Source of the DNA: a virus
Direction: 5' to 3' (one strand)
Length of the DNA: 37,954 nt
Virus record (IMG/VR): IMGVR_UViG_3300013117_000507
Coordinates: 1 to 37,954 of that record
Shown: positions 7,685 through 16,580 of the stretch, piece by piece
How the letters are laid out: every line of letters starts with the position of its first letter
Numbering within the stretch: position 1 is the first letter of the stretch
Notes under the pieces: generated by a model
What the model saw: the letters and a program-made list of their open reading frames with translations, nothing else
Told to the model about the DNA's origin: nothing
Database searches by the model: none
Position numbers and translations under genes: made by a program

Positions 7685-10600
7685 GCGATCCCCAGACGCT
7701 CCAGGAGTACATCGAGGACCTCTTCCGTTCGTGGGATGCGGACGTGGACCTCACGGCGGGCTCGTCCGTGCGCGTGGACATCATCGATCCGTTGGTGGAC
7801 GCCCTCGGCGCCGACGCGTTCAGCATGCCCATCCTGGACTTCATCGTCGACCGCGTGAAGCAGGAGTACCCCTCGCTCGACATGAGCGACCACGTGGGCG
7901 GCCGGGACCTGTTCGCCAAGCCCCTGGTCCCCGTCCTCGCCCCCCTGCGCGGTCAGATCGACGCCATCCGCCAACGCCAGAGCTTCCTGCGCCCCGACCT
8001 GTTGACCGACGACGACGCTGACGGCCTGGCGGCGAACTGGTTCGCCAGCCGCAACCAGGGCGAGTACGTCACCGTCACGGCGCGCGTGTACTACGCGGCA
8101 CCCGCCTACCAGGACGTGTCCCCCCTCGTCCGGTTCTACACGAACGGCGGCCTGAACTTCTACCCGACCCGTGCCCAGACCATCACCGCCGAGCAAATGA
8201 CGGTGCAGCGGTCCGGCAGCGACTACTACATGGACGTCGTCGTGAGGTCGGAGAACCCGGGGACCGAGTACGAGATCGACCGCGGCGAGCTGTCCAACGT
8301 GGAGGGCATCGCTTCGGCCATCCGCGTCGTCAACCTGGACGCCGGGAGCGGCGGCGTCTCCCGGGAGAACAACACCCAGCTGATCACCAAGACCAAGCGC
8401 GGGCTGTCCGAGCGGTCGCTGACCGGCGTGCGTGGCATCTTCGGCAAGCTCACCGAGACGTTCAGCGGCATCCGCAACCTCGAGGTCGTCGGCATGGGCG
8501 ACCCCGAGATGGAGCGGGACGTCATCACCGGCGGTGGCCACGGCAGCGTGCGCGCCAGCGGCACGGCGTTCGTGTTCGGCACCTTCTGCCTCCTGCTCTC
8601 GCAGTACGAGGACCGTGGGCTGAACGGACTGACAGAGGTCGAGGTCGGGGACACCGTGGACCTCAACTACTGGGGCATGCTCTACGGCATGCCGGACCAC
8701 CAGCAGCACGAGGAGTTCACGATCACGAGCGTCGTGTTCTCGAGCCGCGACGCCGTGCCCTCCTTCCCCACCATCTACCTGTTCCAGATGAACGGAGAGC
8801 CGACGCCGACGTCCACGATTCTCGGTGGCTTCCCCGGCCTGCTGCCGGCGGTGTTCACGACGGTCCGCGGGCAGGGGAAGATCGAGATTGCCGACATCCC
8901 GGGCGGCATCCTCGCACCGGAGACCGACCGCGGCACCATCATCATCGACGACGGCGAGATCCACATCGGCGGCAAGCACGACATCTGGGTCCGGCCCGCC
9001 TCGGACACGGAGGCGTCGACCTCGGTCACGGCCGCGGACGAGCAGCCCCTGTACGCGGATAGGTCGCTGTCCTTCGATGGGCTCGGAGCCTACCCCAACA
9101 TCGTGATGTCCACGGACCCCACCATCGACTGGGTGGAGCTCGGGGTCATCGCTGGTCAGCACTTCCTGGTCATCACGGAGGGCGCGGACGCCGGCTCCTA
9201 CGGCATCCTCCGCGTCAGCCGCGACGAGCTGGTGCTCGACACGGACATGACGACGACGGACGAGGGTGTGGCGTTCCGGATCGTTGACGAGGTCGTCGTC
9301 AACCTCGTCGAGCCCCGCCACCTCAAGGTCCCCTTCGGCGCCGCGGCGCCGGGCGGAGACCTCCAGACGTTCGTGGGGCAGGACGTTGTCCGGTTCACGG
9401 GCACCAACCTGCTCAACTACCAGGCGGCGACAGGCGACATCCTCCGCATCCTCGAGGGGCCGGACGCCGGCGACTACGAGATCACGTCCTTCGACACCAC
9501 GAACGGCGGGTCCGGTCCGCAGGTGGACCGGCCGCTGTCCGCCAGCAACGCCAACCTGGACTACGAGGTGTTCACGCCCTTCACGGGCATCGACCGGCCG
9601 CTGGTGCGGTTGGAGCCGCTGGGAGTGCGCCTCCTCGACGCGGCCGACCAGCCCACGGAGGTCACGGTGCCTCCGGCGTTGCCCATCGACAGCCGCAACC
9701 TCGAGGGGTTCACGGGCGCAGCGGAGACGGCGAGCGGGACGATGGGCTTCGTCATGCCCGACCTCACGCCGACCTTCGAGCCACTGGAAGACGTGGTGTG
9801 CTCGCGGCTGGCGCAGTTCGGCTTCGATGAATTCATCGCCGGTGAGATCGTTGGGTCGGGCTCATTCCCGGCAACCACGGAGGGCGTGCTCGATCTGCTG
9901 GACGCCGTGGTCGGCGCCGGGTGCTACGGCGACGGGTGCATCCCCTGCGACGGGTACACGGTGTGCCTGTCGTTCGACGCGGACGGCATCCGACTCAACA
10001 CCTCCCTGACTCCGCAGGTGGCGACCTACTGGAACTCGGTGGTCACGTGGCTGGAAGAGACCTACGCGGCCTTCTTCCCCAGCAAGGACGTGCCGGACGT
10101 CGTGATCGACGAGGACGGCATCTTCGCGCCGTGGCCCGCTGGACAGGAGCTGACGGCCGACCACGTGATGCAGGTGGAGCTGTGCCTGCCGGCCGAGTTC
10201 TTCAACTGCTGCAACGATGTGTTCATGGCCATCCCCGAGGTGTCTATCCCGACGCTGGCCTCCATTCTGGCGGCGTTCGACACCGACAACTGGCCCGCCC
10301 AGATCGCTGAGCTGGGGCAGCTGCTGGACGGGGCCGAGGAGCCGGCGCTGTGCCAGGCGGAGCCCGGCGACGTCCTGACCATCGCCAGCGGTCCGAACGC
10401 GGGTGGGTACAACATCCGCGACCTCCACACCTTCACCCTGCAGATCCCCATCGTTGAGATCGACGACACCGACGTGCAGGACACGCTGCTGCCGGGCGGT
10501 ACGATGACCGCCACGAGCTACTACGCGTACCTCAACGAGTTCTGGGGTCAGTTCAACATCTGTGCCGTGACCATCCGCGGCGAGTTCTCCGTGGGCCCCT

Positions 10601-13600
10601 GCGGCGCCTTCTGGAACATGTTCCAGGAGGGCCTGCCCGACGTGCCGGACCTCCCGGAGCCGCCGGCGTTCGACGGCTACTGCTACGACGACTACGGCAA
10701 CATCCAGGACCCGTTCGACTGGATCGTGGCCTTCTTCGCGTGGCTCATCGAGTTCTTGGGCCGGCTGGGCTTCGACATCCCCGAGGACATCCTCGACTAC
10801 CTGGGGCTGGAGAACATCCTGCTGGCCCTGGCCGACATGGTGTTCGTCGACTACTCCGTCGGCAGCCCGACGTGCGACAACATCGTCCGGGTCTACTTCT
10901 CCGAGCCGACCACCATCGAGGTGGACTCCGGCGGGGAGTGCACGGTCCTGCTGGCCGAGGAGGTGGACGACGTCCCCATCACCATCCACGCTGGCCAGCC
11001 CACGCTGTGGTCGGCCGTGGTCGGGGCAGAGGAGGCCCTGTACACGCCGTCGCCGGACGCCGACCCGCATCAGGTCTTCCCGAGCAAGGAGAGCTCGGAG
11101 GACACGCTGGAGCAGGACCTCCCGCGCGACCTCGAGGTCGTGTCGCAGGGGACCAACTCCCAGTTGCGAATCACGGACATGTCCGTCCCCGCGCCCATCG
11201 AGCTGATGTTCCTCGAGGGCCGGGACTTCGTGGAGATCCACGAGGAGCTGTTCTGCTTGCCCTCGGAGCGGGCAACGGGGGGCAACGCTGTCGTGATCTC
11301 GGACGACGTGTCCGCGTTCACGCCGCCGGAGACCGAGGCGGTCATCACCTCCGACGCCATCACCTTCCCCTACGTGGCTGAGGCGGAGGAGTCCGCCAGG
11401 GTGTGGTCCGAGGCTGTCCCGCCTGTGGGGCCCTTCGTCTTCGCCGGCGGCGAGATCCTGCAGATCACGGTCAACGCGCCATCCATCGGTATGACCGCGA
11501 CCCTCCAGCACTCGTTCGCTGCGGGGAACATCTCCCTGACAGACATCCGGGACGAGCTGAACGCCGACGCCGCGTTCACGGCCGGGCTGGTGCAGGCGGA
11601 GACCCTCAACAGCTCCGTGCCTGGTCAGATGGTCCTGGCCATCCGGACGCTCGAGACGGGCGTGCAGACCTCCATCTTCGTCGTGCCCGGGTCCACCGCG
11701 TTGTCAACGGGCGGCGGCCCCATCCCGTGGAACACGGCGGCCGGCGCCGTGGGGACCAGCCAGGGGCACTCGGCCGAGACCATCCGAGCGACCGTGATCG
11801 ACCCCAACGGGACGCACGTCCAGGAGTTCACGCACGTCGGGCAGGCGCAGAACGGCCCCGTCATCTTGGTCGTCCCGGGGGCGACCTACAACGACATGGC
11901 GCAACTGCTCGCCGAGATGCTGGCGGCTGGCTTCGAGGACGACGGCGGCACCCAGGTGCTGTCGCTGACCGCCAGCGGGAACAGCCTCGTGATGACGACC
12001 ATCGAGGGGGGCGCCACCGTCACCATCGAGGCGGACGTCACCACGGGCGCCGCCCTCAATGGACATCCTGCGTGGACCACACCGCTGGGTACGGGGCCCG
12101 CCTTCGCCACCATCAGCGTCGATGTTGAGGATTCGAGCGGCACCCACACGCAGAGCTTCACCTTCCCGGAGAGCGTTGCAGTTGCCGACGCCGCGGCCGC
12201 AGCCGCGGCCATGAACGTGCCCTCGTTCACGGAGGACGCCGGGGTGCCGGTGCTCACCGTCACGGCGGTCGGCGACACCGTCGTCGTCGCCTCCGTCGAG
12301 GTCGGCGGCGCCGTGGTCGTCGACGTGGACCAGTCCTCGGCTGCGACGAGCGGCGGCTACGGGTACCTCACGTTCGACCCGGCCATCGGCTACGGGTACG
12401 ACCAAGCACCGAGCAAGGACCGCATCCCGGCCGCGCGTATCCGCAGGGACACGGCGCGCATCGAGGTGCTGGAGTCCGCAGGCATCGACTTCGTGACGCT
12501 CGGCGTCCAGGCAGGCGACCTGCTCTTCCTCGAGGAGGGCCTGGACGCCGGCGGCTATGTCGTGGAGTCCATCAGCGCCTTGGAGCTCGTGGTCGATCAT
12601 GTGATGACCGACAACTCGTCCACGCCGCTGAAGGACGGCAACGACGGTTCGTGGGACGGTGACGTCGCCGAGAACACCCGGTTCACCGTGACCGCTGGCA
12701 CCTTCGACACCGACGACCTGGGCCGGTACCTCACCATCTACGGCTCGCACTACCCGGCCACGAATGGCTCGTACAAGGTGCTGGACGTCGACACGACCTC
12801 GGGGGCTTGGGTGGACCTGGAGATTCCGGCCGGGTACTTCCCCGCGGACTCCCGGGAGTCGGATGTCCTGTGGGTGCTCTCCGGCGCACCGGCGGAGGCT
12901 CCGGTGGAGACGGATGTCGGGGGCACAGAGCTGTGGGGCCTCCGTCCGTTCCGCCTGTACAGCGGCACCGCTGATGTCTGGGTGGTCAGCGCGGTCGACA
13001 CGACCCTCGACAACGCCGTGGCCACCTTCTCGGTGCAGGACCCCCTCGACCCGACGCACGTGCCGGTGGACGGGTACGGCCAGCCCTTCCGGGTGATCCG
13101 ACCCGGCGTCCAGCGCGTGTCGTCGACGGTGATGGCTACGCAGCGGGCAGGCTGCATGTACTACGCCGACTTCCTGGTGCGCAGTTCGGGGTCCGACGAC
13201 ATCTACAACCTGACCGCGATGACGCGGATGGAGATGGTCTTCGGGACCTACTTCAGCGAGGGATACAGGTACGAGACCGACGACACGCGCCTGACCTTCA
13301 GCACGCACGAGGAGGTGGCCATCCATGTGAGCCCCGCCGTGCTGCCGGTGGGCGCTGACGACGACCACGCCTCGCGGATTCCCGTGGACAGCCAGCGCAT
13401 GCAGTTGCGGTACACGTGGGCGCCGCTGGTGGCCCAGCTCCAGAGGTTCGTGACCTCCAGGCAGGAGCGCGCGCCGGACTCGGACCCGTTGGTCCGCCAC
13501 TTCCTGCCGTCCTACGTGTGCTTCGACGGCCAGTACCAGGGCGGGGCAACGGAGGCTGGGCTGTACCCGGAGGTGCGCGACTACATCAACGACCGCGACC

Positions 13601-13890
13601 CCTTGGACGAGCTGGGAGTCGCGGCCGTCGAGGACAAGATGCGGACGTCGGGAGCGACGGGGTGGAACCACCCATCGACGCTTGCGGCGGTCACGCACGA
13701 CCTCGACCGGAGGATGGTGGCCGACAGGTCGGAGGACAAGCTGGGTGGTGACACCGAGGTCTACTTCAACGGCAGCAACCGGACGTCCTTCTTCATCCCT
13801 GGAGCGCTGGCGACGGGCGCCGACGAGGACATCCCCGCCGGCGAGCACATCATCCTGACCCGCCAGGTCGGCCGCGGCGTGATCCGATGA
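7681..13890 (+). CDS. Giant baseplate J-like protein, 2069 aa
   Basis: The N-terminal 330 residues match the baseplate J/gp47/gp6 family: FYTNGGLNFYPTRAQTI, then VRSENPGTEYEIDRGEL, a GSGGVSRENNTQLITKTKRG segment (the family's GG-x-(D/E)-(x)E hallmark) and LSERSLTGVRGIFGKL. Ordinary J-like proteins are about 300-500 aa (gp6 about 660), so 2069 aa is extreme. The extra length holds repeats of a small beta module (GDILRILEGPDAGDYEI at about 585; also about 492, 895, 1611 and 1680), a Cys-rich insert at about 749-1193, and tandem modules at about 1250-1560 shared with the 863-aa protein. Start ATG 7681 follows AAGGAGG and overlaps the gp25-like stop. The 3' end overlaps a convergent - strand gene by 41 bp. 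Confidence 0.85.
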   Translation: MSDPQTLQEYIEDLFRSWDADVDLTAGSSVRVDIIDPLVDALGADAFSMPILDFIVDRVKQEYPSLDMSDHVGGRDLFAKPLVPVLAPLRGQIDAIRQRQSFLRPDLLTDDDADGLAANWFASRNQGEYVTVTARVYYAAPAYQDVSPLVRFYTNGGLNFYPTRAQTITAEQMTVQRSGSDYYMDVVVRSENPGTEYEIDRGELSNVEGIASAIRVVNLDAGSGGVSRENNTQLITKTKRGLSERSLTGVRGIFGKLTETFSGIRNLEVVGMGDPEMERDVITGGGHGSVRASGTAFVFGTFCLLLSQYEDRGLNGLTEVEVGDTVDLNYWGMLYGMPDHQQHEEFTITSVVFSSRDAVPSFPTIYLFQMNGEPTPTSTILGGFPGLLPAVFTTVRGQGKIEIADIPGGILAPETDRGTIIIDDGEIHIGGKHDIWVRPASDTEASTSVTAADEQPLYADRSLSFDGLGAYPNIVMSTDPTIDWVELGVIAGQHFLVITEGADAGSYGILRVSRDELVLDTDMTTTDEGVAFRIVDEVVVNLVEPRHLKVPFGAAAPGGDLQTFVGQDVVRFTGTNLLNYQAATGDILRILEGPDAGDYEITSFDTTNGGSGPQVDRPLSASNANLDYEVFTPFTGIDRPLVRLEPLGVRLLDAADQPTEVTVPPALPIDSRNLEGFTGAAETASGTMGFVMPDLTPTFEPLEDVVCSRLAQFGFDEFIAGEIVGSGSFPATTEGVLDLLDAVVGAGCYGDGCIPCDGYTVCLSFDADGIRLNTSLTPQVATYWNSVVTWLEETYAAFFPSKDVPDVVIDEDGIFAPWPAGQELTADHVMQVELCLPAEFFNCCNDVFMAIPEVSIPTLASILAAFDTDNWPAQIAELGQLLDGAEEPALCQAEPGDVLTIASGPNAGGYNIRDLHTFTLQIPIVEIDDTDVQDTLLPGGTMTATSYYAYLNEFWGQFNICAVTIRGEFSVGPCGAFWNMFQEGLPDVPDLPEPPAFDGYCYDDYGNIQDPFDWIVAFFAWLIEFLGRLGFDIPEDILDYLGLENILLALADMVFVDYSVGSPTCDNIVRVYFSEPTTIEVDSGGECTVLLAEEVDDVPITIHAGQPTLWSAVVGAEEALYTPSPDADPHQVFPSKESSEDTLEQDLPRDLEVVSQGTNSQLRITDMSVPAPIELMFLEGRDFVEIHEELFCLPSERATGGNAVVISDDVSAFTPPETEAVITSDAITFPYVAEAEESARVWSEAVPPVGPFVFAGGEILQITVNAPSIGMTATLQHSFAAGNISLTDIRDELNADAAFTAGLVQAETLNSSVPGQMVLAIRTLETGVQTSIFVVPGSTALSTGGGPIPWNTAAGAVGTSQGHSAETIRATVIDPNGTHVQEFTHVGQAQNGPVILVVPGATYNDMAQLLAEMLAAGFEDDGGTQVLSLTASGNSLVMTTIEGGATVTIEADVTTGAALNGHPAWTTPLGTGPAFATISVDVEDSSGTHTQSFTFPESVAVADAAAAAAAMNVPSFTEDAGVPVLTVTAVGDTVVVASVEVGGAVVVDVDQSSAATSGGYGYLTFDPAIGYGYDQAPSKDRIPAARIRRDTARIEVLESAGIDFVTLGVQAGDLLFLEEGLDAGGYVVESISALELVVDHVMTDNSSTPLKDGNDGSWDGDVAENTRFTVTAGTFDTDDLGRYLTIYGSHYPATNGSYKVLDVDTTSGAWVDLEIPAGYFPADSRESDVLWVLSGAPAEAPVETDVGGTELWGLRPFRLYSGTADVWVVSAVDTTLDNAVATFSVQDPLDPTHVPVDGYGQPFRVIRPGVQRVSSTVMATQRAGCMYYADFLVRSSGSDDIYNLTAMTRMEMVFGTYFSEGYRYETDDTRLTFSTHEEVAIHVSPAVLPVGADDDHASRIPVDSQRMQLRYTWAPLVAQLQRFVTSRQERAPDSDPLVRHFLPSYVCFDGQYQGGATEAGLYPEVRDYINDRDPLDELGVAAVEDKMRTSGATGWNHPSTLAAVTHDLDRRMVADRSEDKLGGDTEVYFNGSNRTSFFIPGALATGADEDIPAGEHIILTRQVGRGVIR

Positions 13891-14242
13891 CCTGCTCGAT
13901 GGCCTGCTCGGCGATGAAGGTGTTGCGCGGGTCTACCGTGCTCATCCCCTCGGACGGGTTCGGCCCCTCCTTGGGGATGCCGCCGGTCTTGGTGATGATC
14001 CCCTCGGGTGTCATCTCGAGGTCGCAGACCGGGCAGCGGGCGAGGTAGTTGGGGATGATGTCGCGGTCGGTGAACGGCCGCTTCGTGTCGACCACGCGCT
14101 CGACCTTGCTTCCGCACTTCGGGCAGCGTAGCTTCTCGAACTGCTCGTCAACAGGCCGGTACAGTTCTGGTAGAGTGCACGTGTGCCCCTCCAGCAGCTG
14201 CGCCGTAACCTCCGGGTCCAACAGTTGGCGGGGCCGGGCCAC
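13850..14242 (-). CDS. Reverse-oriented zinc-ribbon protein, 130 aa
   Basis: This is the only convincing - strand gene inside the + strand late block. The product has two Cys pairs in a zinc-ribbon layout, LRCPKCGSKVERVV and ARCPVCDLEMTPEG, about 30 residues apart, with the basic segment TKRPFTDRDIIPNYL between them. The N-terminus (LLDPEVTAQLLEGHTCTLPE) and C-terminus (NTFIAEQAIEQVIG) look helical. Conserved Cys spacing argues that it is real rather than a shadow frame. It starts at GTG 14242 with no visible SD; a TTATAC hexamer lies 9 nt upstream. Its 3' end overlaps the baseplate gene by 41 bp tail to tail. A small nucleic-acid-binding or regulatory protein is plausible, but the function is unknown. 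Confidence 0.66.
   Translation of the reverse strand: MARPRQLLDPEVTAQLLEGHTCTLPELYRPVDEQFEKLRCPKCGSKVERVVDTKRPFTDRDIIPNYLARCPVCDLEMTPEGIITKTGGIPKEGPNPSEGMSTVDPRNTFIAEQAIEQVIGSRRGRPGGSG
14148..14176 (+). promoter_or_regulatory. Candidate promoter, TCAACA - 17 bp - TAGAGT
   Basis: TCAACA (14148-14153) lies exactly 17 bp before TAGAGT (14171-14176), about 100 bp upstream of the 764-aa gene and inside the oppositely oriented zinc-ribbon gene. The -10 hexamer and its flank (GGTAGAGTG) are identical to those of the candidate at 2298-2326. It would restart + strand transcription after the reversed gene. The match to the consensus is partial, so this is tentative. Confidence 0.35.
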
Positions 14243-14251
14243 GTAGGAACC

Positions 14252-14258
14252 GTATAAC
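14252..14258. promoter_or_regulatory. Overlapping divergent -10-like element GTATAAC/GTTATAC
   Basis: The 35-bp gap between the diverging starts at 14242 (-) and 14278 (+) contains a 7-bp element that reads TATAAC on the + strand and TTATAC on the - strand, so one near-palindromic site could serve as the -10 for both directions. On the - side it lies 9 nt from the GTG start, close to leaderless spacing. On the + side an AGGAGG ribosome-binding site follows at 14262-14267. No good -35 is visible for either direction. Confidence 0.35.
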
Positions 14259-14277
14259 GCCAGGAGGGCCAGTACAA

Positions 14278-16572
14278 GTGGCTGTTGAACCGCTCGTCGT
14301 CAACAGAAGCCCCGCCCCAGGCTCCGCAGGCGTCGAGGTGGACAGGCCCATCCGGTTCGGTGTACGCGACGAGAACACGCGCGTCGACCTCAGCTCCCTG
14401 CAGATCGGGTTGGCCTACGGGTCTGTCCTGTACGAGCCCGCCAACACCTCCTTGCTGCCCGAAGAGACGCCGAGCTTCCTGGAGACGGACGCATCCCGTG
14501 AGGTCAGGCTGGAGAGCTTCAACGACTGGGCCGGTCCGTCTCACGTAGACCCCGCGGACGCCGATGCGTCGGCCGGCTTCCTCGACATGTCGATGCCCTC
14601 CGCGGGCCCGCTCAAGAGCCACTACGTCATGTCCGAGGTGTTGGAGGACGGCGACGGGTTCCACGTCGAGTTCCGGCCCGAGGTCGTCGCGTACACCACA
14701 GCCGCCGTCCCATACTTCGAGGACCCGCGGTTCACCGGGGTGATGCTCGGGTCGGTGTCGGGCCTGCGCAACCGCGGCGTCTTCCTGATGCTGTGCGACG
14801 ACGCCGGCACCCGACGAGTCGTCATCACCGGCCCCGCCATCGGCGCCGGCGCGCGACAGACCTTGGCGGACGTCGCCTACGACTGGTCGCTCGACACGAC
14901 CTACTTGGTGCGATGGAACGAGGCGCCGGCCGTCCTCCAGGTCGAGGTGTACGTCCGAGACGAGGCGTCTGGTGACGTCCAGCGACTGGCAGCCATCCCC
15001 TTCTCGTCCATCGACACCTTCGTCGGCAACGCGGTCTTCGGTGGCCACGAGCCCGCCACGAGCACCCGCGCGTTCGCCATCTTCGGAGTCGACGGGCCAG
15101 TGGGCAACCAGGCGGCCCACAACTCCGTGCGGATCCTGCCCCTCGCCATGTCCGCGGTGACCGCTGGCGTGTCGTGGCACGGGGCCGAGATCGCACTGAC
15201 CCCCGACGACCTCGTCGAGCTGCCCATGAACGTCGACGTGGCCGAAGCCGACCCGCCGTGGGCGACGCCCGAGATCGAGGGGACCTTCACGCCGTCGACC
15301 ACGCAGCTCGTCATCGCGCAGGACAGCACGCAGGGGCTGGAGGAGTGCTACATCGAGCGTGAGGAGCCAGGGCTGCTGCCGAGCCCGGGGTGGTACCTGC
15401 GCGCCCGGATCAACGCGGCGCTGACACCGTCGCTCACGAACCACGCTGGCGCCGCCATCGAGGTCTGCGACGGAGAGCGCCAGGCACACCTCGGCCTGAT
15501 CACGGACTTCGCAACGCCGTACTTCGGCCTCCGGCTGGACAACGGTGTCTCCCCCGAGCAGGAGGCGGGGTACGAGCCAGCCACCGGCGACTGGACGACA
15601 TCCCGAGAGCTGCTGTTCATCAGTGACGGTGAGGCTGGCGTGGTGGACGTCTACGTCGACGACGACCTGGTCCCCGCCGCGAGCGTCGGGCGCGGGGACC
15701 TACCCGCCAGCGCGCTGGCGCATGTACGCGCCGGCCACATCCGGCCAGGGCTGACCCAGCGGACCTATGGGACCTTCCGCATCGAGAGCCTCAAGTACAG
15801 CTGCGACCTCGTCCGGTACGAGGCGAGCTCCGGAGCGTTGCCGCCTATAGCGGCGTGGACGCTGGACGCCACGGGGCCGGGGTCGGAGGCTATGGTCGGG
15901 GACGCGGCCGTCTTCACGGATACCGGGTACGGCACAGCAGGGTCGGCGGGGTGGCGCCGCTACATCCGGTCGCTGCCGGATCTCCAGCCAGAGCACGGGG
16001 TCTTCGTCGAGGCCATCTTCTCCATCTCGGCGTGGAGCGACACCGTCGGCTCACCGAATCCGACCGAGGAGCCCATCGCCGGCGGGTTCTCCATCGACGA
16101 CATGTCCGACCTCGTGCGGCTGATGGCCACGCAGACCGCCGCAGGCGCGAAGTACGTGTACCTCCAGGGGGCGGACGCGGCCAGCACCCTCGAGGCTGTC
16201 CTGCTGCAGACCGAGGAGGGCGAGGCGATCTCGGCCGCTGTGGACTGGACCGAGGCCCACACCTACAGGCTGGAGAGGCGGCCCGGGAGCTACGTCCGAC
16301 TGTACGTGGACAACGCCGACACCCCGATAATCGACGTGCAGTGGTCCGACATCGACCTCCCCAACGGCGCGGAGACCCTCGTGCCATCCGTGGTGGTCGG
16401 GTCGAGCGACACGACGAGGCAGTGCACGTCGTCCTGGAAGGCTGTACGGATCGGAACGAGCCGGGGGTATGATCTCTCCGTGCGCCGCTCCCTGTCGCAG
16501 GAGGAGATGGATGAGCACGCCTTCGACGGGCACCTCAACCTGGTCGTCGAGGTAGCGGATACCGACCCGTAG
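14278..16572 (+). CDS. Tail-surface protein with Ig-like N-terminus and three LamG-like repeats, 764 aa
   Basis: The GTG at 14278 is fixed by an AGGAGG at 14262-14267. Residues 5-45 (VVNRSPAPGSAGVEVDRPIR, then FGVRDENTRVD) follow the SbsA/BIG_5 Ig-like pattern, with the P-x-x-G-x-x-G-V hallmark. The rest appears to be three concanavalin A/LamG-like jelly rolls of about 220 residues, each closing with a similar strand: VEVYVRD (about 222), VDVYVDD (about 456) and VRLYVDN (about 673), each preceded by an L-x-x-R/F-x segment such as TYLVRWNEAP or TYRLERRPG. Such domains bind carbohydrate, so a tail-fibre or adhesin role in host recognition is likely. No catalytic acids or lyase motif were recognised. 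Confidence 0.72.
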   Translation: MAVEPLVVNRSPAPGSAGVEVDRPIRFGVRDENTRVDLSSLQIGLAYGSVLYEPANTSLLPEETPSFLETDASREVRLESFNDWAGPSHVDPADADASAGFLDMSMPSAGPLKSHYVMSEVLEDGDGFHVEFRPEVVAYTTAAVPYFEDPRFTGVMLGSVSGLRNRGVFLMLCDDAGTRRVVITGPAIGAGARQTLADVAYDWSLDTTYLVRWNEAPAVLQVEVYVRDEASGDVQRLAAIPFSSIDTFVGNAVFGGHEPATSTRAFAIFGVDGPVGNQAAHNSVRILPLAMSAVTAGVSWHGAEIALTPDDLVELPMNVDVAEADPPWATPEIEGTFTPSTTQLVIAQDSTQGLEECYIEREEPGLLPSPGWYLRARINAALTPSLTNHAGAAIEVCDGERQAHLGLITDFATPYFGLRLDNGVSPEQEAGYEPATGDWTTSRELLFISDGEAGVVDVYVDDDLVPAASVGRGDLPASALAHVRAGHIRPGLTQRTYGTFRIESLKYSCDLVRYEASSGALPPIAAWTLDATGPGSEAMVGDAAVFTDTGYGTAGSAGWRRYIRSLPDLQPEHGVFVEAIFSISAWSDTVGSPNPTEEPIAGGFSIDDMSDLVRLMATQTAAGAKYVYLQGADAASTLEAVLLQTEEGEAISAAVDWTEAHTYRLERRPGSYVRLYVDNADTPIIDVQWSDIDLPNGAETLVPSVVVGSSDTTRQCTSSWKAVRIGTSRGYDLSVRRSLSQEEMDEHAFDGHLNLVVEVADTDP

Positions 16573-16580
16573 GAGCCCGG

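Noticed and set aside
12190-12210. Inverted repeat of 7-bp arms around CGCA, containing a GCGGCCGC site
   Set aside because: It encodes a run of seven Ala inside a coding sequence, so codon bias explains it.
16468-16473. TATGAT, a good -10 match about 110 bp before the 1589-aa gene
   Set aside because: No acceptable -35 at 16-18 bp, and it lies inside the 764-aa coding sequence.
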